Origin: Diplonema papillatum
Taxonomy: Eukaryota > Euglenozoa > Diplonemea > Diplonemida > Diplonemidae
Direction: 5' to 3'
NCBI GenBank assembly: GCA_030068145.1
Contig: JAPJBO010000029.1
Coordinates: forward strand, 532,937-596,936
Length of the DNA: 64,000 bases
Made by a program: the position numbers and the translations under genes. Below the pieces are notes generated by a model. That model was not told where the DNA came from and ran no database searches. It was given only the letters and a program-made list of their open reading frames with translations. Below, piece by piece: positions 42,081 to 51,737 of this stretch (positions are counted from its first letter, which is position 1; the number at the start of each line of letters is the position of its first letter).

Positions 42081-42081
42081 G

Positions 42082-42114
42082 AGCTCGATTACACTCGATT
42101 ACGCGTCGATTACA
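42082..42114 (+). repeat. GATTACACTC-type repeat flanking the LINE, 5' side
   Basis: GAGCTCGATTACACTCGATT followed by ACGCGTCGATTACAC: about three 10-bp units directly abutting the truncated 5' end of the LINE. Confidence 0.75.
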
Positions 42115-42116
42115 CT

Positions 42117-45100
42117 TTGCATGTCTTCACACTGTATGCGAACTCGGGGGACAAGGCGGCGCCGGAGAGGGAGAAGATTATTGCGGAGGTGCACCGAGAA
42201 GCAGCAAGTCTCGGACGAGTACCGGTCATTGTGGCCGGCGATTTTAATGCGGAGCCCTCGTCGTCGGCGGCGATGTCGTGCATGCTGCGATCGGGATGGT
42301 ACGACGCCGCAGAGATCTGCACCGATGGCGGTGCCCCGAAGACGTACGAGAAGACGGGGACGCGAGGCACACGCATCGATCACGTCTTGCTGAACGACGT
42401 CGCGATACACTCACTGGTAGCGAGCGAAACCACCGTCGTCGTAGACGCGGAAGGGCAGCGGGTGCCCAGCCACAAGATGGTGACGGTAGAGCTGGACATC
42501 ACCGCGTTTGCAGACACATGTGAGAGGTACCGCATGCCAAGGTCCATGAGCCAGGTAGACGTGACGCACGAAGGACGGGCAGCAGCGCGGGCGGAAGAGT
42601 TGTTAGTGAAGCACCGGTTCGAAGATGCAGCACCAGATGACGTGGAAGCGCTCTGGGTGTCGGCGACTAAGGCGTGCGAGGGGTATCTGGTCGAGCTGGC
42701 GGAGAAACAGGGGTTGCTCGACGGGCCCGTTGCCGCCTATCAAGGACGGGGTGAGACAAGAAAGCCTAAGAGAGAACATTTTGCGTCCGTGACAGACACC
42801 GGGACGGGCGCGGGTACGTATGCCTCAAGCAGATTCCGGAAGATATTGAACGGCCTCGACGCCTACATCCGAGGGCTGCAAACACTGAGTGGGGAAGGAC
42901 CCGGGTGCATGCCGAGATCGCTGGAGAAGACGTGGGAGAACGTAGTAACGGGACTGGAATCAATGGCCGGACGAGTACCAAAGGTGCGCGATTTGCCGCG
43001 ACGCCCGCCGGACTTGAGCGTCGCCCAGACCTTGAGGCAGAAGCTGGAAGCGAGGAGCCGGTCACTGACAGCACAGGCGCGAAAGGGGAGAATAGCTCAG
43101 CTGGAGAGCAAGATGCAGAACTTCCACTGTGCAAACAGGGCGCAACTGCTTCCGTGGTGCAGAAGGAAGAAGGCGGACGGTCTGGTGGCGCTGAAAGTGG
43201 ATGGCCGCTACACGGCAAATCTACGGGAGATCGACGCGACGTTGCAGAAAGAATGGGCGCCCATCAACCGGATGTACGCGAGTAGACCGGAACCGTGCTA
43301 TGAAGCCTTCAAGGCGGAGTATGCGGAATACATCCGATGTCGACCGATGGTGTGCCGAGATTTGACGGGCGATGATCTGAGGAGCGTTCTTGGAAAGAAG
43401 CAGCGTGCCGGAGTCCCGGGCGTGGACGGATGGAGCACAGCAGAGTTAAAGAAGCTGCCACTGCCGTTGCTGAACGCCCTGGCGGAGGTGTTCAACGCGA
43501 TAGAAGCGACCGGAACGTGGCCGAACGCGTTGTTGGAAGCCGCGGTCACGCTGATCCCGAAAGACGAAACCCTCGACCCGCTGGCATTGCGGCCCATCAC
43601 CGTCACAAGCGCGGTCTATCGCTTGTGGGCGAGCACGAGGCTCAGGGACGTCGTCCAGTGGCAAGAAGGCTGGATAGCAGATAGCCAGCACGGGTTCAGG
43701 CCCAAACACGGAGCCGTGGACGTGGTGTTTGAAATCGCCTCGCAGATTGAAGAGGCTCTCTTGACGGGAAAGGAGCTGTACGGCGTGGCCCTAGACTTTG
43801 CCAAGTGCTTCGACAAAGTGCCACGAGACGTCGTGCTGAAGCTGGTGGGGGATCTTGGCCTCCATGAGAGAATTCTCGGGCCGCTGCGCGATGTTTACGC
43901 GCGACTACGAAGGCGGTACAAGTTGCACATGGGGCTGGGAGACATCTTTTACACCACCAACGGGATACTGCAGGGCTGCCCCCTGAGCGTGATCCTCATC
44001 AACGCGCTGCTGTCCATCGTGGTGCGCAGAGTGGACGACGTGGGGGGGGTGACGAGCGAGTCCTTCGCGGACGACCTCACCCTCCTGACGCGTCTCAGAG
44101 AAGCATGCTTGCAGGACGCCTTGGTGGAAGTCGACAGGTTTTGTGCGAACACCGGCATGTCGATCGGGATACCGAAGACGTTCGCTTTCGGGACGCCGAA
44201 GGGGTACGAAGCGAAGTTGAAGATAGGTGGCACCGACATCGTGACGAAGGAAGAGCTTACAATCGTAGGATGTCTGGTCGGCACGAAGCGGACACGCAGA
44301 ACAACGGACCTGCGCTACGACCAGCGTGCAGAGGAGGCCGAACGGTTGGGTGCCTTACCGATCTCGAGGGCGCAGAGGTCGGGGCTAGCGGCGATGGCGG
44401 TTCTACCGGCGGCGACATACGGCTCGGAGTTCGCGCTTCCGACGGTGCGGGGGCTGGGGAAGTTCACCGCAGCATTGCTCAGAGGCGTCTGGGACCCGGT
44501 GAGGCTGCATCGGGCACAGGAGGCCGTGTTGGGCATTCTAAACAAGGCCCACATGCTCGACCCCTACACAGTGCTGCCATATCGGTCGCTCGGCATGATC
44601 GCAGAAGTGTGCCGAAAGAGGCCGGTATGGAGGGCCCGCGTCGCAACAGTTCGAAGGGCGTATGGCAGCAGAATCCGCGCATGGGGACCGATCGGTATTG
44701 CGGCCGAGCATGCAAAGAAGCTCGGTATACGATGGACAGAAGATCTCGACGACGCCGAGGACGAGGCAGGGAATGTGCTGAGGCTGGTGCGACAGAGTAA
44801 GGGGGAGCGAGGGCACACCCTGAGAAAGGCGATTCACGGCTGGCGACTAGGGGAGCTCGAGAAGAGGCGCACAAACTTCGGAGGGGTACGGGCGGGTGTC
44901 GACTACACCGCGACGAATGCCTACGGGCTGAAAGCGTCGACAACGCTGACGGCCGCGCGGGACGTTGCCGAGGTCGTAGCTGGGTCGGTGATGACGGAAT
45001 CACATGCTGCCAAGCTGTGGGGAGGTGACGGGCTGTGCAGACGCTGTGACGAGGCGACGGAAGAAACTCTGGGCCACATTTGGTGGCAGTGCCGGGCGTA

Positions 45101-45959
45101 TGAACGAATCCGAATGCAACAGCAGTATGCCGAAATTGTTGACGCAGATCGCTCGACTTGGCCCCCGTGCCTGCAAGAACACGGGATTCTGCCGAAGGGA
45201 AGTCGGATCAACATCGAAGTGCTGCACACATTCATGGCGGAAGTCATGCACGAGAGACGACGGCTGGAGAGAGAAGGAAGAGACCGGGCAGTCGGCCACC
45301 CCTGGAGACAACTGCACCCTGACGACTGCCCCCCGCGCCGGCTGAATTTCGAAGCGATCGCTGGACCGGGGACCTTCACGGCGGTAGCAGGAGAGAGGTG
45401 GTTCCGGGCGCTGCAGTATTGGCTGGATGGGATGTGCTGGTCGGTGGCGGGTGACGTCTCGACGGCAGAGCTCGCAGTAGACTTCGAAGTGTACACCGGG
45501 CTCGATCTACCGGGCAGTTTAGTGGCGACGACAGGTGGGACGCCGCTGTGTATCCGTGCGAGAATGTTGGCGCGGATGCTGAAAACGATCGGGGAAGCGC
45601 TTGAGCGGAAAGGGGTGGGGCCGCTTCTGCCGGGTAGAAAGCTGGAGAAGATAGGTTCATTGAGAACGGTAGGGGCCCCCCCATGCCTCACGGGCTACGA
45701 GATGAGGCCAATTTTCCGCGGCGGCGAGGAGACGATGGGAATCTTGGAGACGCAGCTGAAGGCGAGCCGGCATGCGTTCACCGGCGAGGCGTGGGGGATG
45801 GACCTTTTCCCGACGTACGGAAGAGAAAGGGCGGAGCGTGCGGCGAGATGGACGGCCTTCGATGACGCTACAGAAGAAGAAAGGCAAGAAGTCGGCTGTC
45901 GTCGGAGGGGATCCGTGGCTCGTGCCGGAAGGGATTCCCCGACACGAAAAGTGGGGTGA
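42117..45959 (+). CDS. LINE ORF: endonuclease (C-terminal half), reverse transcriptase, zinc knuckle
   Basis: 1280 codons without interruption. APE endonuclease motifs GDFNAEPS (residues 41-48), RIDHVLLND and PSHKM are present. The N-terminal catalytic part is missing because the element is truncated, so no authentic start exists here (the frame is open at TTG 42117). The RT domain covers about 470-760, with LRPITV, QHGFRPKHG, an A-motif with D560 (GVALDFAKCFDKVP), GILQGCPLS, and the active site FADD (650-653). A C-x2-C-x9-H-x4-C knuckle (C974-C992) follows. Family role: nicks DNA and reverse-transcribes its own RNA. This copy has intact RT motifs but only part of its endonuclease. Confidence 0.9.
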   Translation: MHVFTLYANSGDKAAPEREKIIAEVHREAASLGRVPVIVAGDFNAEPSSSAAMSCMLRSGWYDAAEICTDGGAPKTYEKTGTRGTRIDHVLLNDVAIHSLVASETTVVVDAEGQRVPSHKMVTVELDITAFADTCERYRMPRSMSQVDVTHEGRAAARAEELLVKHRFEDAAPDDVEALWVSATKACEGYLVELAEKQGLLDGPVAAYQGRGETRKPKREHFASVTDTGTGAGTYASSRFRKILNGLDAYIRGLQTLSGEGPGCMPRSLEKTWENVVTGLESMAGRVPKVRDLPRRPPDLSVAQTLRQKLEARSRSLTAQARKGRIAQLESKMQNFHCANRAQLLPWCRRKKADGLVALKVDGRYTANLREIDATLQKEWAPINRMYASRPEPCYEAFKAEYAEYIRCRPMVCRDLTGDDLRSVLGKKQRAGVPGVDGWSTAELKKLPLPLLNALAEVFNAIEATGTWPNALLEAAVTLIPKDETLDPLALRPITVTSAVYRLWASTRLRDVVQWQEGWIADSQHGFRPKHGAVDVVFEIASQIEEALLTGKELYGVALDFAKCFDKVPRDVVLKLVGDLGLHERILGPLRDVYARLRRRYKLHMGLGDIFYTTNGILQGCPLSVILINALLSIVVRRVDDVGGVTSESFADDLTLLTRLREACLQDALVEVDRFCANTGMSIGIPKTFAFGTPKGYEAKLKIGGTDIVTKEELTIVGCLVGTKRTRRTTDLRYDQRAEEAERLGALPISRAQRSGLAAMAVLPAATYGSEFALPTVRGLGKFTAALLRGVWDPVRLHRAQEAVLGILNKAHMLDPYTVLPYRSLGMIAEVCRKRPVWRARVATVRRAYGSRIRAWGPIGIAAEHAKKLGIRWTEDLDDAEDEAGNVLRLVRQSKGERGHTLRKAIHGWRLGELEKRRTNFGGVRAGVDYTATNAYGLKASTTLTAARDVAEVVAGSVMTESHAAKLWGGDGLCRRCDEATEETLGHIWWQCRAYERIRMQQQYAEIVDADRSTWPPCLQEHGILPKGSRINIEVLHTFMAEVMHERRRLEREGRDRAVGHPWRQLHPDDCPPRRLNFEAIAGPGTFTAVAGERWFRALQYWLDGMCWSVAGDVSTAELAVDFEVYTGLDLPGSLVATTGGTPLCIRARMLARMLKTIGEALERKGVGPLLPGRKLEKIGSLRTVGAPPCLTGYEMRPIFRGGEETMGILETQLKASRHAFTGEAWGMDLFPTYGRERAERAARWTAFDDATEEERQEVGCRRRGSVARAGRDSPTRKVG

Positions 45960-46341
45960 GCGGGTGTGCCCCGGGCACCAAAAGGTGAAGTGCGACGTGT
46001 GCAAGCGCCGGGGCAAGTCGGTGGCGTGGTGCTGCCAGGCCCATCACAGGGAGGGTGATGGCCTAGCCGTAAAAATGTGTGCCGAGCACCGGATGACGCA
46101 GTGCGCCACGTGTAAGACGACAGCGGAGTGCTGTCGCAACCATCACCACCGATGCCTCGATCATGGCATGCCGACGTGCGACGGCTGTAAGAAACACGCC
46201 GACCTGAGGAGTAGGAGACCCGGGCACTGCTGCAGGAAAGGGCACCACCGGGCGGCCGTGGCGAGAGGTGAAGAAAACAACGAAGAAGAGGAAGGCGGAG
46301 CCGGAGGGTCCCGCGCCAGCGCCGAGACAGGCGAAACGTGA
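45862..46341 (+). CDS. LINE downstream ORF with three tandem Cys/His modules
   Basis: ATG 45862, overlapping the RT ORF by 98 nt in the +1 frame; 159 residues. After a Lys-rich start there are three modules of form C-x2-H-x4-C-x2-C-x(5-13)-C-C-x(2-3)-H-H: C36/H39/C44/C47/C57/C58/H61/H62; C73/H76/C81/C84/C90/C91/H94/H95; C98/H101/C106/C109/C123/C124/H128/H129. An acidic, Gly/Ser tail follows. The regular spacing points to metal and nucleic-acid binding, but I know no family with this exact pattern. A separate ORF downstream of RT is unusual for LINEs. Confidence 0.6.
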   Translation: MTLQKKKGKKSAVVGGDPWLVPEGIPRHEKWGERVCPGHQKVKCDVCKRRGKSVAWCCQAHHREGDGLAVKMCAEHRMTQCATCKTTAECCRNHHHRCLDHGMPTCDGCKKHADLRSRRPGHCCRKGHHRAAVARGEENNEEEEGGAGGSRASAETGET

Positions 46342-46678
46342 GAACGTGGTGCTCGTTCTGCCGGAAGCAGAGGAAGACGAGCGAGAACCCGCAACATCAA
46401 CGCCGACATCAGCAGCGAAGGTCGGGAAGACGGCGCCAACGCCAGCGAAGAAGCGGCAATCAGACTCCGCGGCGGAGCCGGTACCGAAAAGACGCAAAGG
46501 ACGCGTCGATGCGCCACGACCATCGCCCAGGCGCTGGGAAAAAGCAGAAATCGACGCGCAACCGATGAACCTCGACGAGCAATCGAAGAAGAAGCGAAGC
46601 ACCAAACGCGCGCCTGAGCGCGACGATCAAGACGAGCTAAAGAGGCGAAAGCATGACACATCACGTGCGAAGAGATAA
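46268..46678 (+). CDS. LINE third overlapping ORF, basic low-complexity protein
   Basis: 136 codons in the next +1 frame, overlapping the Cys/His ORF by 74 nt. Rich in Lys/Arg/Pro/Glu (KKTTKKRKAEPEGPAPAPRQ at the start; several KRRK-type nuclear-localisation-like clusters). It has no ATG near its start (opens at GTG), so expression would need a frameshift from the preceding ORF or a restart. Ends 50 bp before the 3' repeat. Confidence 0.45.
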   Translation: MKKTTKKRKAEPEGPAPAPRQAKRENVVLVLPEAEEDEREPATSTPTSAAKVGKTAPTPAKKRQSDSAAEPVPKRRKGRVDAPRPSPRRWEKAEIDAQPMNLDEQSKKKRSTKRAPERDDQDELKRRKHDTSRAKR

Positions 46679-46726
46679 CCGCGCCGTCGGCGATGCAGAT
46701 TATCGCCACAGATTCTTTGCATTCTA

Positions 46727-46780
46727 ATCCAAACGATTACACTCGATTACACTCGATTACGATCGATTACAATCGATCAG
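46727..46780 (+). repeat. GATTACACTC-type repeat flanking the LINE, 3' side
   Basis: AACGATTACACTCGATTACA then CTCGATTACGATCGATTACA: about five 10-bp units at the LINE 3' end. Related array at 48417-48520. Confidence 0.8.
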
Positions 46781-47077
46781 CTTTTGGTGAATTGGGGGGG
46801 TACTGTAACAATTGATTAAACACACAGCACTCAGCCAATCCTGATTAGCTGATGCAACGTGTCTATCGAGCCTTCTTCTGGGGCTAAAGATGCTGATAGC
46901 ACGATCATCGAATATCGAACAAAAAGAAGCATATTCGTCTGAAAAAAGGATGTAGCCAGGCAGTGCAGCAGGGGACGAGGAAGTTCGGACTGACTTGTGG
47001 AAGCAGGTTGTCGAGTGCATAGGGGCTCGGGTACCCGTTTTCCCGTATTAGCAACCTTTGCAATTTAGCGCAGCTAA

Positions 47078-47317
47078 TACTCGAGCCTTTTGGCATTCCC
47101 TGCGGGGCAGTTCCAGGCGATAGGGCAAGCGCTTGGCAGACACCCTGTCCTCGAAGATGTCAAGTTTCTGTTTGTGGGTTCGATCTCCCTGGCGACAACA
47201 AGGCGGTTGAAAACGGAGGCTAATCTCACCTTCAGGCACTGCAATGTCACGCATGCCATTGTCAGACGCTACCGTCTGGCATTGCGCAATTCGTGCCATA
47301 GTCGTTGGGGGTATTGA
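47078..47317 (+). CDS. Exon-like ORF, possibly leucine-rich-repeat, strand uncertain
   Basis: The plus frame FPAGQFQAIGQALGRHPVLE, then DVKFLFVGSISLATTRR, has LRR-like spacing (ALGRHPxLxxVxF). It is preceded by a stop at 47077, so it would be an internal exon. The minus strand over 47048-47360 is also open and protein-like. The end overlaps a dispersed repeat (47295-47410, related to 29495-29625), which weakens the call. Confidence 0.25.
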   Translation, partial: YSSLLAFPAGQFQAIGQALGRHPVLEDVKFLFVGSISLATTRRLKTEANLTFRHCNVTHAIVRRYRLALRNSCHSRWGY

Positions 47318-47639
47318 CAAGGGGACACTCATCTGTTGGCTCCTCGTTACTGCCCACGTAGGTTCCGGGAGGTCTGCTTGGCTGCACGCGGCTTGTGGTG
47401 TTGCTTCGTTCTTGAACTTTTTCTTCGGCTTCATGCGGTTCATCGTCCCGGCCTGCCCCTGGTACACGACTCGTCTCGTCTCCGTAGCTCGTCTATCCTG
47501 CTTCACTTCGTGCTTCCATCGAGCCTACTTGCGCTGTCACATTCCGATGGGTAGTGCGTCTGCGGGAGGAACCTGCCGTTATTGTGGCTGACACACCCTG
47601 TCCCTGCGGCCTTCATCGCTGTCTGCTCTCGTGCGGCCA

Positions 47640-48140
47640 CTGTGGGGCATGATTCCGCCTCGGATCCTCGGTTGTGCTCCTTAGCTGGATCGCTAGCTCG
47701 ATAAGAAGAGCTGGTGTGTGGGCACAAGCGAATGTGGTTGCGGTTGCGGGCCGGCCGGCGTGACTGCGAGCAGACAGGCTGCATGCGCGTGGGCCCAATC
47801 GCGCCATTCACGCGGTACTCCAAAGGCCTAATCGGGCCGGGCCGGCACATACAGATTGCGACCGGGGCCAGCGTCGCACCTCGGTCTCGTCCCTTACAGC
47901 CGGAGCACGTGGCTCTCCCCAAGCCTCTGGGAAGGTGGCGGAGCTGGGAAGACGCGAGAGAAAACCAAAGTAGCGGCGGCCGACCTCTGTCTGCAAGCAC
48001 GTCTCTGGCAGGGCAGTCGGCACCAAACGGAGCACAGTACCTCTTCCAAAGCAGTCGGCTGAAGCGGAGCACAGTCAATGGGCATTCAGAGAGTGCAAAG
48101 CATGTCTCTTGTAGGGCAGTGGGCAGCGGGCTTTGAGGGA
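47640..48140 (-). repeat. Repeat families G and F, reverse-orientation copies
   Basis: 47640-47820 matches 3840-4060 and about 47980-48140 matches 2520-2770, both reverse complement and in the mirrored order. At 2.5-4.1 kb the two families are separated by element E; here they are separated by about 160 bp of other sequence. Confidence 0.6.
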
Positions 48141-48416
48141 AAGGTCAGCGCGGTAGCGATGACCAGGAGAACACATACAGATGGGTGGGGAGAGGCCCTG
48201 GGACTAAGGCGTGACTACCCCCGTCCCTGTCCCTCCCAGGGCGCCACCCCGAATCTAGCCTGGCTCCACCACGGTGAAGGCCCACACATGCGGTTTCCGT
48301 CCCTCGTATGCTTGTGCTTGGCACTTCTTGGGCCAGACAGTGGTCATCATGGTCGCTCATGGGTCAGCCAGGGGTCCACCAGTGGTCGAACCCAAAATAC
48401 TAGTGTCAATTTCGAT

Positions 48417-48520
48417 CACACTCTACAACGCTCGACTACACTCTACTACACTCTACTACACTCGATTACACTCTACTACACTCGATTACACTATATTACA
48501 CTCGATTACGCTCGATCAGG
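48417..48520 (+). repeat. 10-bp repeat array (CTACTACACT / CTCGATTACA variants) without a LINE
   Basis: About ten units of CTCTACTACA / CTCGATTACA. Same family as the arrays that bracket the LINE; this one is uninterrupted. Confidence 0.85.
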
Positions 48521-48714
48521 GGGTGGGTGAATTGGCTCAAAAGGAACAAAACAAATAAAAGGTCAAGTGACAACCGACTGACGTTCATCGTCGGCAAGAC
48601 AAAAAAATACCTTCCCTTCCTCACCATTTCTGAACAAGTTTGCAACCAACCGGCTTGTCGTACGTTCTCGTAGAGAATAGTAGCACGGACGGCCGGACGC
48701 GACCGAGTGAAGAG

Positions 48715-48967
48715 ATGAGTGTACTGTCGGACAGCGAAGCAGAGCTGCGTGTGGCCTCTGCATCTGACCCTTTGTCTCTCTCTCGTCGCCTGCGTTTCCT
48801 CGCCCCCTCCACACTGAAAGAAGCATCGTCGAACTCAAACACAAAAAGACGAAGAAATTCTGCCACCCGCAGACCGCTTAAAAATGGCTTACAAGTACTC
48901 GTCGGGCCGTTTTCCCACTTGCTTCCTTCGGCGGTTGTCGTCCACGATATGGGGTTTTGCTGATCTT
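48715..48967 (+). CDS. Two overlapping first-exon candidates; one is faintly SelK-like
   Basis: ATG 48715 opens MSVLSDSEAELRVASASDPL and onward (82 codons). In another frame ATG 48882, in a good AAAATGG context, opens MAYKYSSGRF, then RRLSSTIWGFADL, and reaches GATCTT/GTGAGT, a consensus donor at about 48967. The latter recalls the selenoprotein K/SelG N-terminus (M-x-Y...SG, RLS...WG-I/F-A-E/D-F/L-V), but the spacing differs and no downstream exon with the Gly-rich tail was found. Both frames show codon character; only one is likely real. Confidence 0.25.
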
Positions 48968-48999
48968 GTGAGTAAGGTTTTCGGGAAATGTCTATTTTC

Positions 49000-50280
49000 A
49001 ACGAGCTTTGCCGTCTCGATAGAGAGTTGAGGGGTTCAGCAAATTGCACGAAATCATGATCCCCATCCCAGCCTATTCGTCGTTTGTTACCAGCAAACTC
49101 GACGTGCCTTTGATTGTCGGGTAGCGACGAATTACAGACAACACCACCAAAAGGATCCCAGCAAGTCACTCGACAGCTAGCTGTGTTGCCCCTCTCCCTC
49201 TCTCTTCACCACCTTCTGTTCATTGTTTTCTGCCCCCTAGCCTGGAAATCATGACATGTAGGAGCCGCAGGCTCCTTCAAACCTCCGATACCCATTGCGA
49301 CACGTCGATACCGCAGTGTTGAATATTTTTCCTTGTCTTTGACTCTTTCCTTTGCTGTTCTTGAGGATTGGTTGTGCCAAGAAGTTTGAGTTGCGTGCAA
49401 CATGTTTCATTAGTCTGCAACACATTGCCGCGGGGAATAATTGACTAAACCTCTCGAGGTTGGTCTGCTCACGATTGCGAGAATCGGAAAGCTTGACGCG
49501 TCCTAAAGGACCGACCCTCTCTGAAAAGGGTCGGTTGTGCTAAAAACCTTCACTCTAAAAAGGGCGTTATCCCATCATCTTTATCTCAAGAGCTGTTCTC
49601 TCAGTTTTTCGTAGTAACAATGCTTTGTAAACACGAAAGAGAACGCTGGCAGCGTGTTTGGGAGAAGATTAGCCTAACGAGCATATTCACTCACCATCAT
49701 CCACTAGCAGGCTAATCCTCCCCCACACGAACACACGCCTATTCTTTTGCGATGTGAAATGCCAAAACAGCTCTCTCCTGGTTCACTCGCTTCTTGGTGG
49801 TGGAACGCACACTGAAGAACCGGCGATTGGCAAGTCAAAGGTACCAACGTCGTTTGTGTGGGATTTTGTTCGACTGTTCATTGAACTTCCAACCCCAAAG
49901 TTTTCTTCGTCTCCTCCCTTTAGACCGTGAAGAAGCGGTTCATGCACCGCCACGAAAGTTTCAATCAAGCAGGGATTCTCTTTGTTTTTTCTTCCACTTC
50001 CGGGGCACACGCTTCGTTTCAAAGATGCAAAAGACAAAGAATAGCCTACTCCAGTACACGATTTCTGGTTATACCTTTACACTCAAACTCCTCTCTCTCT
50101 CTCTCTCTCTCTTTCTCTCTTTCTCTCGTTTCATGCAAATGTCCTAATCAAGGTTTGGTCCTGCGGTTCGTATTCAAATGCCGTGGCCTTTGTGCTATTT
50201 CCCAATCCCTACTCCCGCACGGATCAAATTTGTGCATCGATCAAGATCGATCTCCCTCAGGCAGGACAGGTGACGCTATT
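49000..50280. other. Stretch without a supported gene
   Basis: Small inverted repeats: ACCGACCCTCT/AGGGTCGGT near 49510-49535, and GTGTTTGGGAGAAGATTAGC versus GGCTAATCCTCCCCCACAC near 49655-49735. A (CT)n tract lies at 50091-50127. CACTCTAAAAAG at 49550 recurs at about 33105 and 40668. Confidence 0.4.
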
Positions 50281-50285
50281 GTTTC

Positions 50286-50618
50286 TTGACCGAACAGGCG
50301 GAAACATTTTTGTCTGCGCGATTTGATCTGCGGTCTGGTTTGAAGCTGCTGCCCTTCAAGTGTGGAGGGACGGGCCGGAAAGAAGCCGTAGGTCTTCAAA
50401 ATCTCGGGTTCTGCCAAAGCCCCCAGCAGAAAAACACAAGCGGACATGAAACCAGAAATACGAAGCACCCAAGCAGGTCACACCGGGACTTGGTCATAGA
50501 CGACGGTCCAACGTTCCTGGTCGTGGGTGAACACCTACTGGTACTTACTACAAACGGTATATCAGTAGTAACGTTACTTTGGTGGACGTTGTGTAGTGCG
50601 ACTTGTATCAATGCATGA
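50286..50618 (+). CDS. Exon-like ORF, unrecognised, strand uncertain
   Basis: After GACCGAACAG the frame AETFLSARFDLRSGLKLLPF and onward runs about 105 codons to TGA 50618 with reasonable codon use and a hydrophobic end. There is no ATG at the start, so it would be a terminal exon. The minus strand over 50241-50468 also reads with a signal-peptide-like start. Confidence 0.25.
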   Translation: MTEQAETFLSARFDLRSGLKLLPFKCGGTGRKEAVGLQNLGFCQSPQQKNTSGHETRNTKHPSRSHRDLVIDDGPTFLVVGEHLLVLTTNGISVVTLLWWTLCSATCINA

Positions 50619-50779
50619 AATCGTGTCTTTAAAATCTCCGAACCGACCCATATTCAGGCCTACAGATGGCAAAGCCCGGTGAATATCGAAAGAAAGTATT
50701 TGGTGTGTACTCATTTGCATGCAAATGACTCCCCACTAACGCAACAAGAGAAAAGTCGGACGCTAGCGTCAAGAGCATG

Positions 50780-50857
50780 CGTGACTCAGCCGTGTTTTAA
50801 AGGTGAGATGAGAGGCATCGGCTCTCATCTCACCTTCAAAACACGGCTGAATCACGC
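50780..50857. repeat. Long hairpin (about 36-bp arms, 6-nt loop)
   Basis: GCGTGACTCAGCCGTGTTTT and AAAGGTGAGATGAGAG on the left arm pair with CTCTCATCTCACCTTCAAAA and CACGGCTGAATCACGC on the right, with about two mismatches. Confidence 0.8.
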
Positions 50858-51204
50858 ATCACTGTCAAAGGATTATACCTATAACGCAACAAGAGATACG
50901 AAAAAGTCGTTCTTGTGACATTTCTTCACGGCAGACTTTGCGTGTATTAGGTTAGTATTGACCCCCAGTAAGATTGTCAGGCCTTCGACTACCCTGAGCA
51001 ATGCACTAAACAGTAAATAGTTCTGCTTGGGAAAGCGACATTTTGAAACTGTGCACGTGACTGCTGGAAAAAGCGGCCCTGAAACTGGTATGAGGATACC
51101 CGCACGGTGTCTGACATGCTCTCTCTGTCGAAAAAAGAGGGTTTTACCCCACGTTCCTTGATAAAGGGCCTTTTCCCCCTTTTCGTTTCTTTTCTTTTCA
51201 ACAT

Positions 51205-51737
51205 CTTCTACAAAGACCTGATGCCAGCATCGTACATGCATGAAGCAATGCTCTGCGCTTCTACAAGGACCTGATGCCAGCATCGTACACGCATGAAGCA
51301 ATGCTCTGCGCTTCTACAAAGACCTGATGCCAGCATCGTACATGCATGAGGCAATGCTCTGCGCTTCTACAAAGACCTGATGCCAGCATCGTACATGCAT
51401 GAGGCAATGCTCTGCGCTTCTACAAGGACCTGATGCCAGCATCGTACATGCATGAAGCAATGCTCTGCGCTTCTACAAGGACCTGATGCCAGCATCGTAC
51501 ACGCATGAAGCAATGCTCTGCGCTTCTACAAAGACCTGATGCCAGCATCGTACATGCATGAGGCAATGCTCTGCGCTTCTACAAAGACCTGATGCCAGCA
51601 TCGTACATGCATGAGGCAATGCTCTGCGCTTCTGCAAAGACCTGATGCCAGCATCGTACATGCATGAGGCAATGCTCAGCGCTTCTACAAAGACCTGATG
51701 CCAGCATCGTACATGCATGAGGCAATGCTCTGCGCGA
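51205..51737 (+). repeat. 54-bp tandem repeat, about 10 copies
   Basis: The unit includes CTTCTACAAAGACCTGATGC, CAGCATCGTACATGCATGA and GGCAATGCTCTGCG. The period is a multiple of three, so frames stay open through it on both strands. The only variation is a few alternating bases (AAGG/AAAG, GAAG/GAGG). Confidence 0.95.

Larger units (their letters stand above)
42115..46726 (+). mobile_element. 5'-truncated APE-type LINE retrotransposon
   Basis: Contains the C-terminal half of an endonuclease, a full reverse transcriptase, a zinc knuckle and two overlapping downstream ORFs, then a short 3' region (about 50 bp). The same 10-bp repeat array lies on both sides (42082-42114 and 46727-46780). The reading frames are intact despite the 5' truncation, so insertion looks recent. 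The only LINE copy visible in the window. Confidence 0.85.

Noticed and set aside
51205-51737. Repeat protein encoded by the 54-bp array
   Set aside because: A period divisible by three keeps frames open on both strands; no start, flanking domain or codon bias supports translation.
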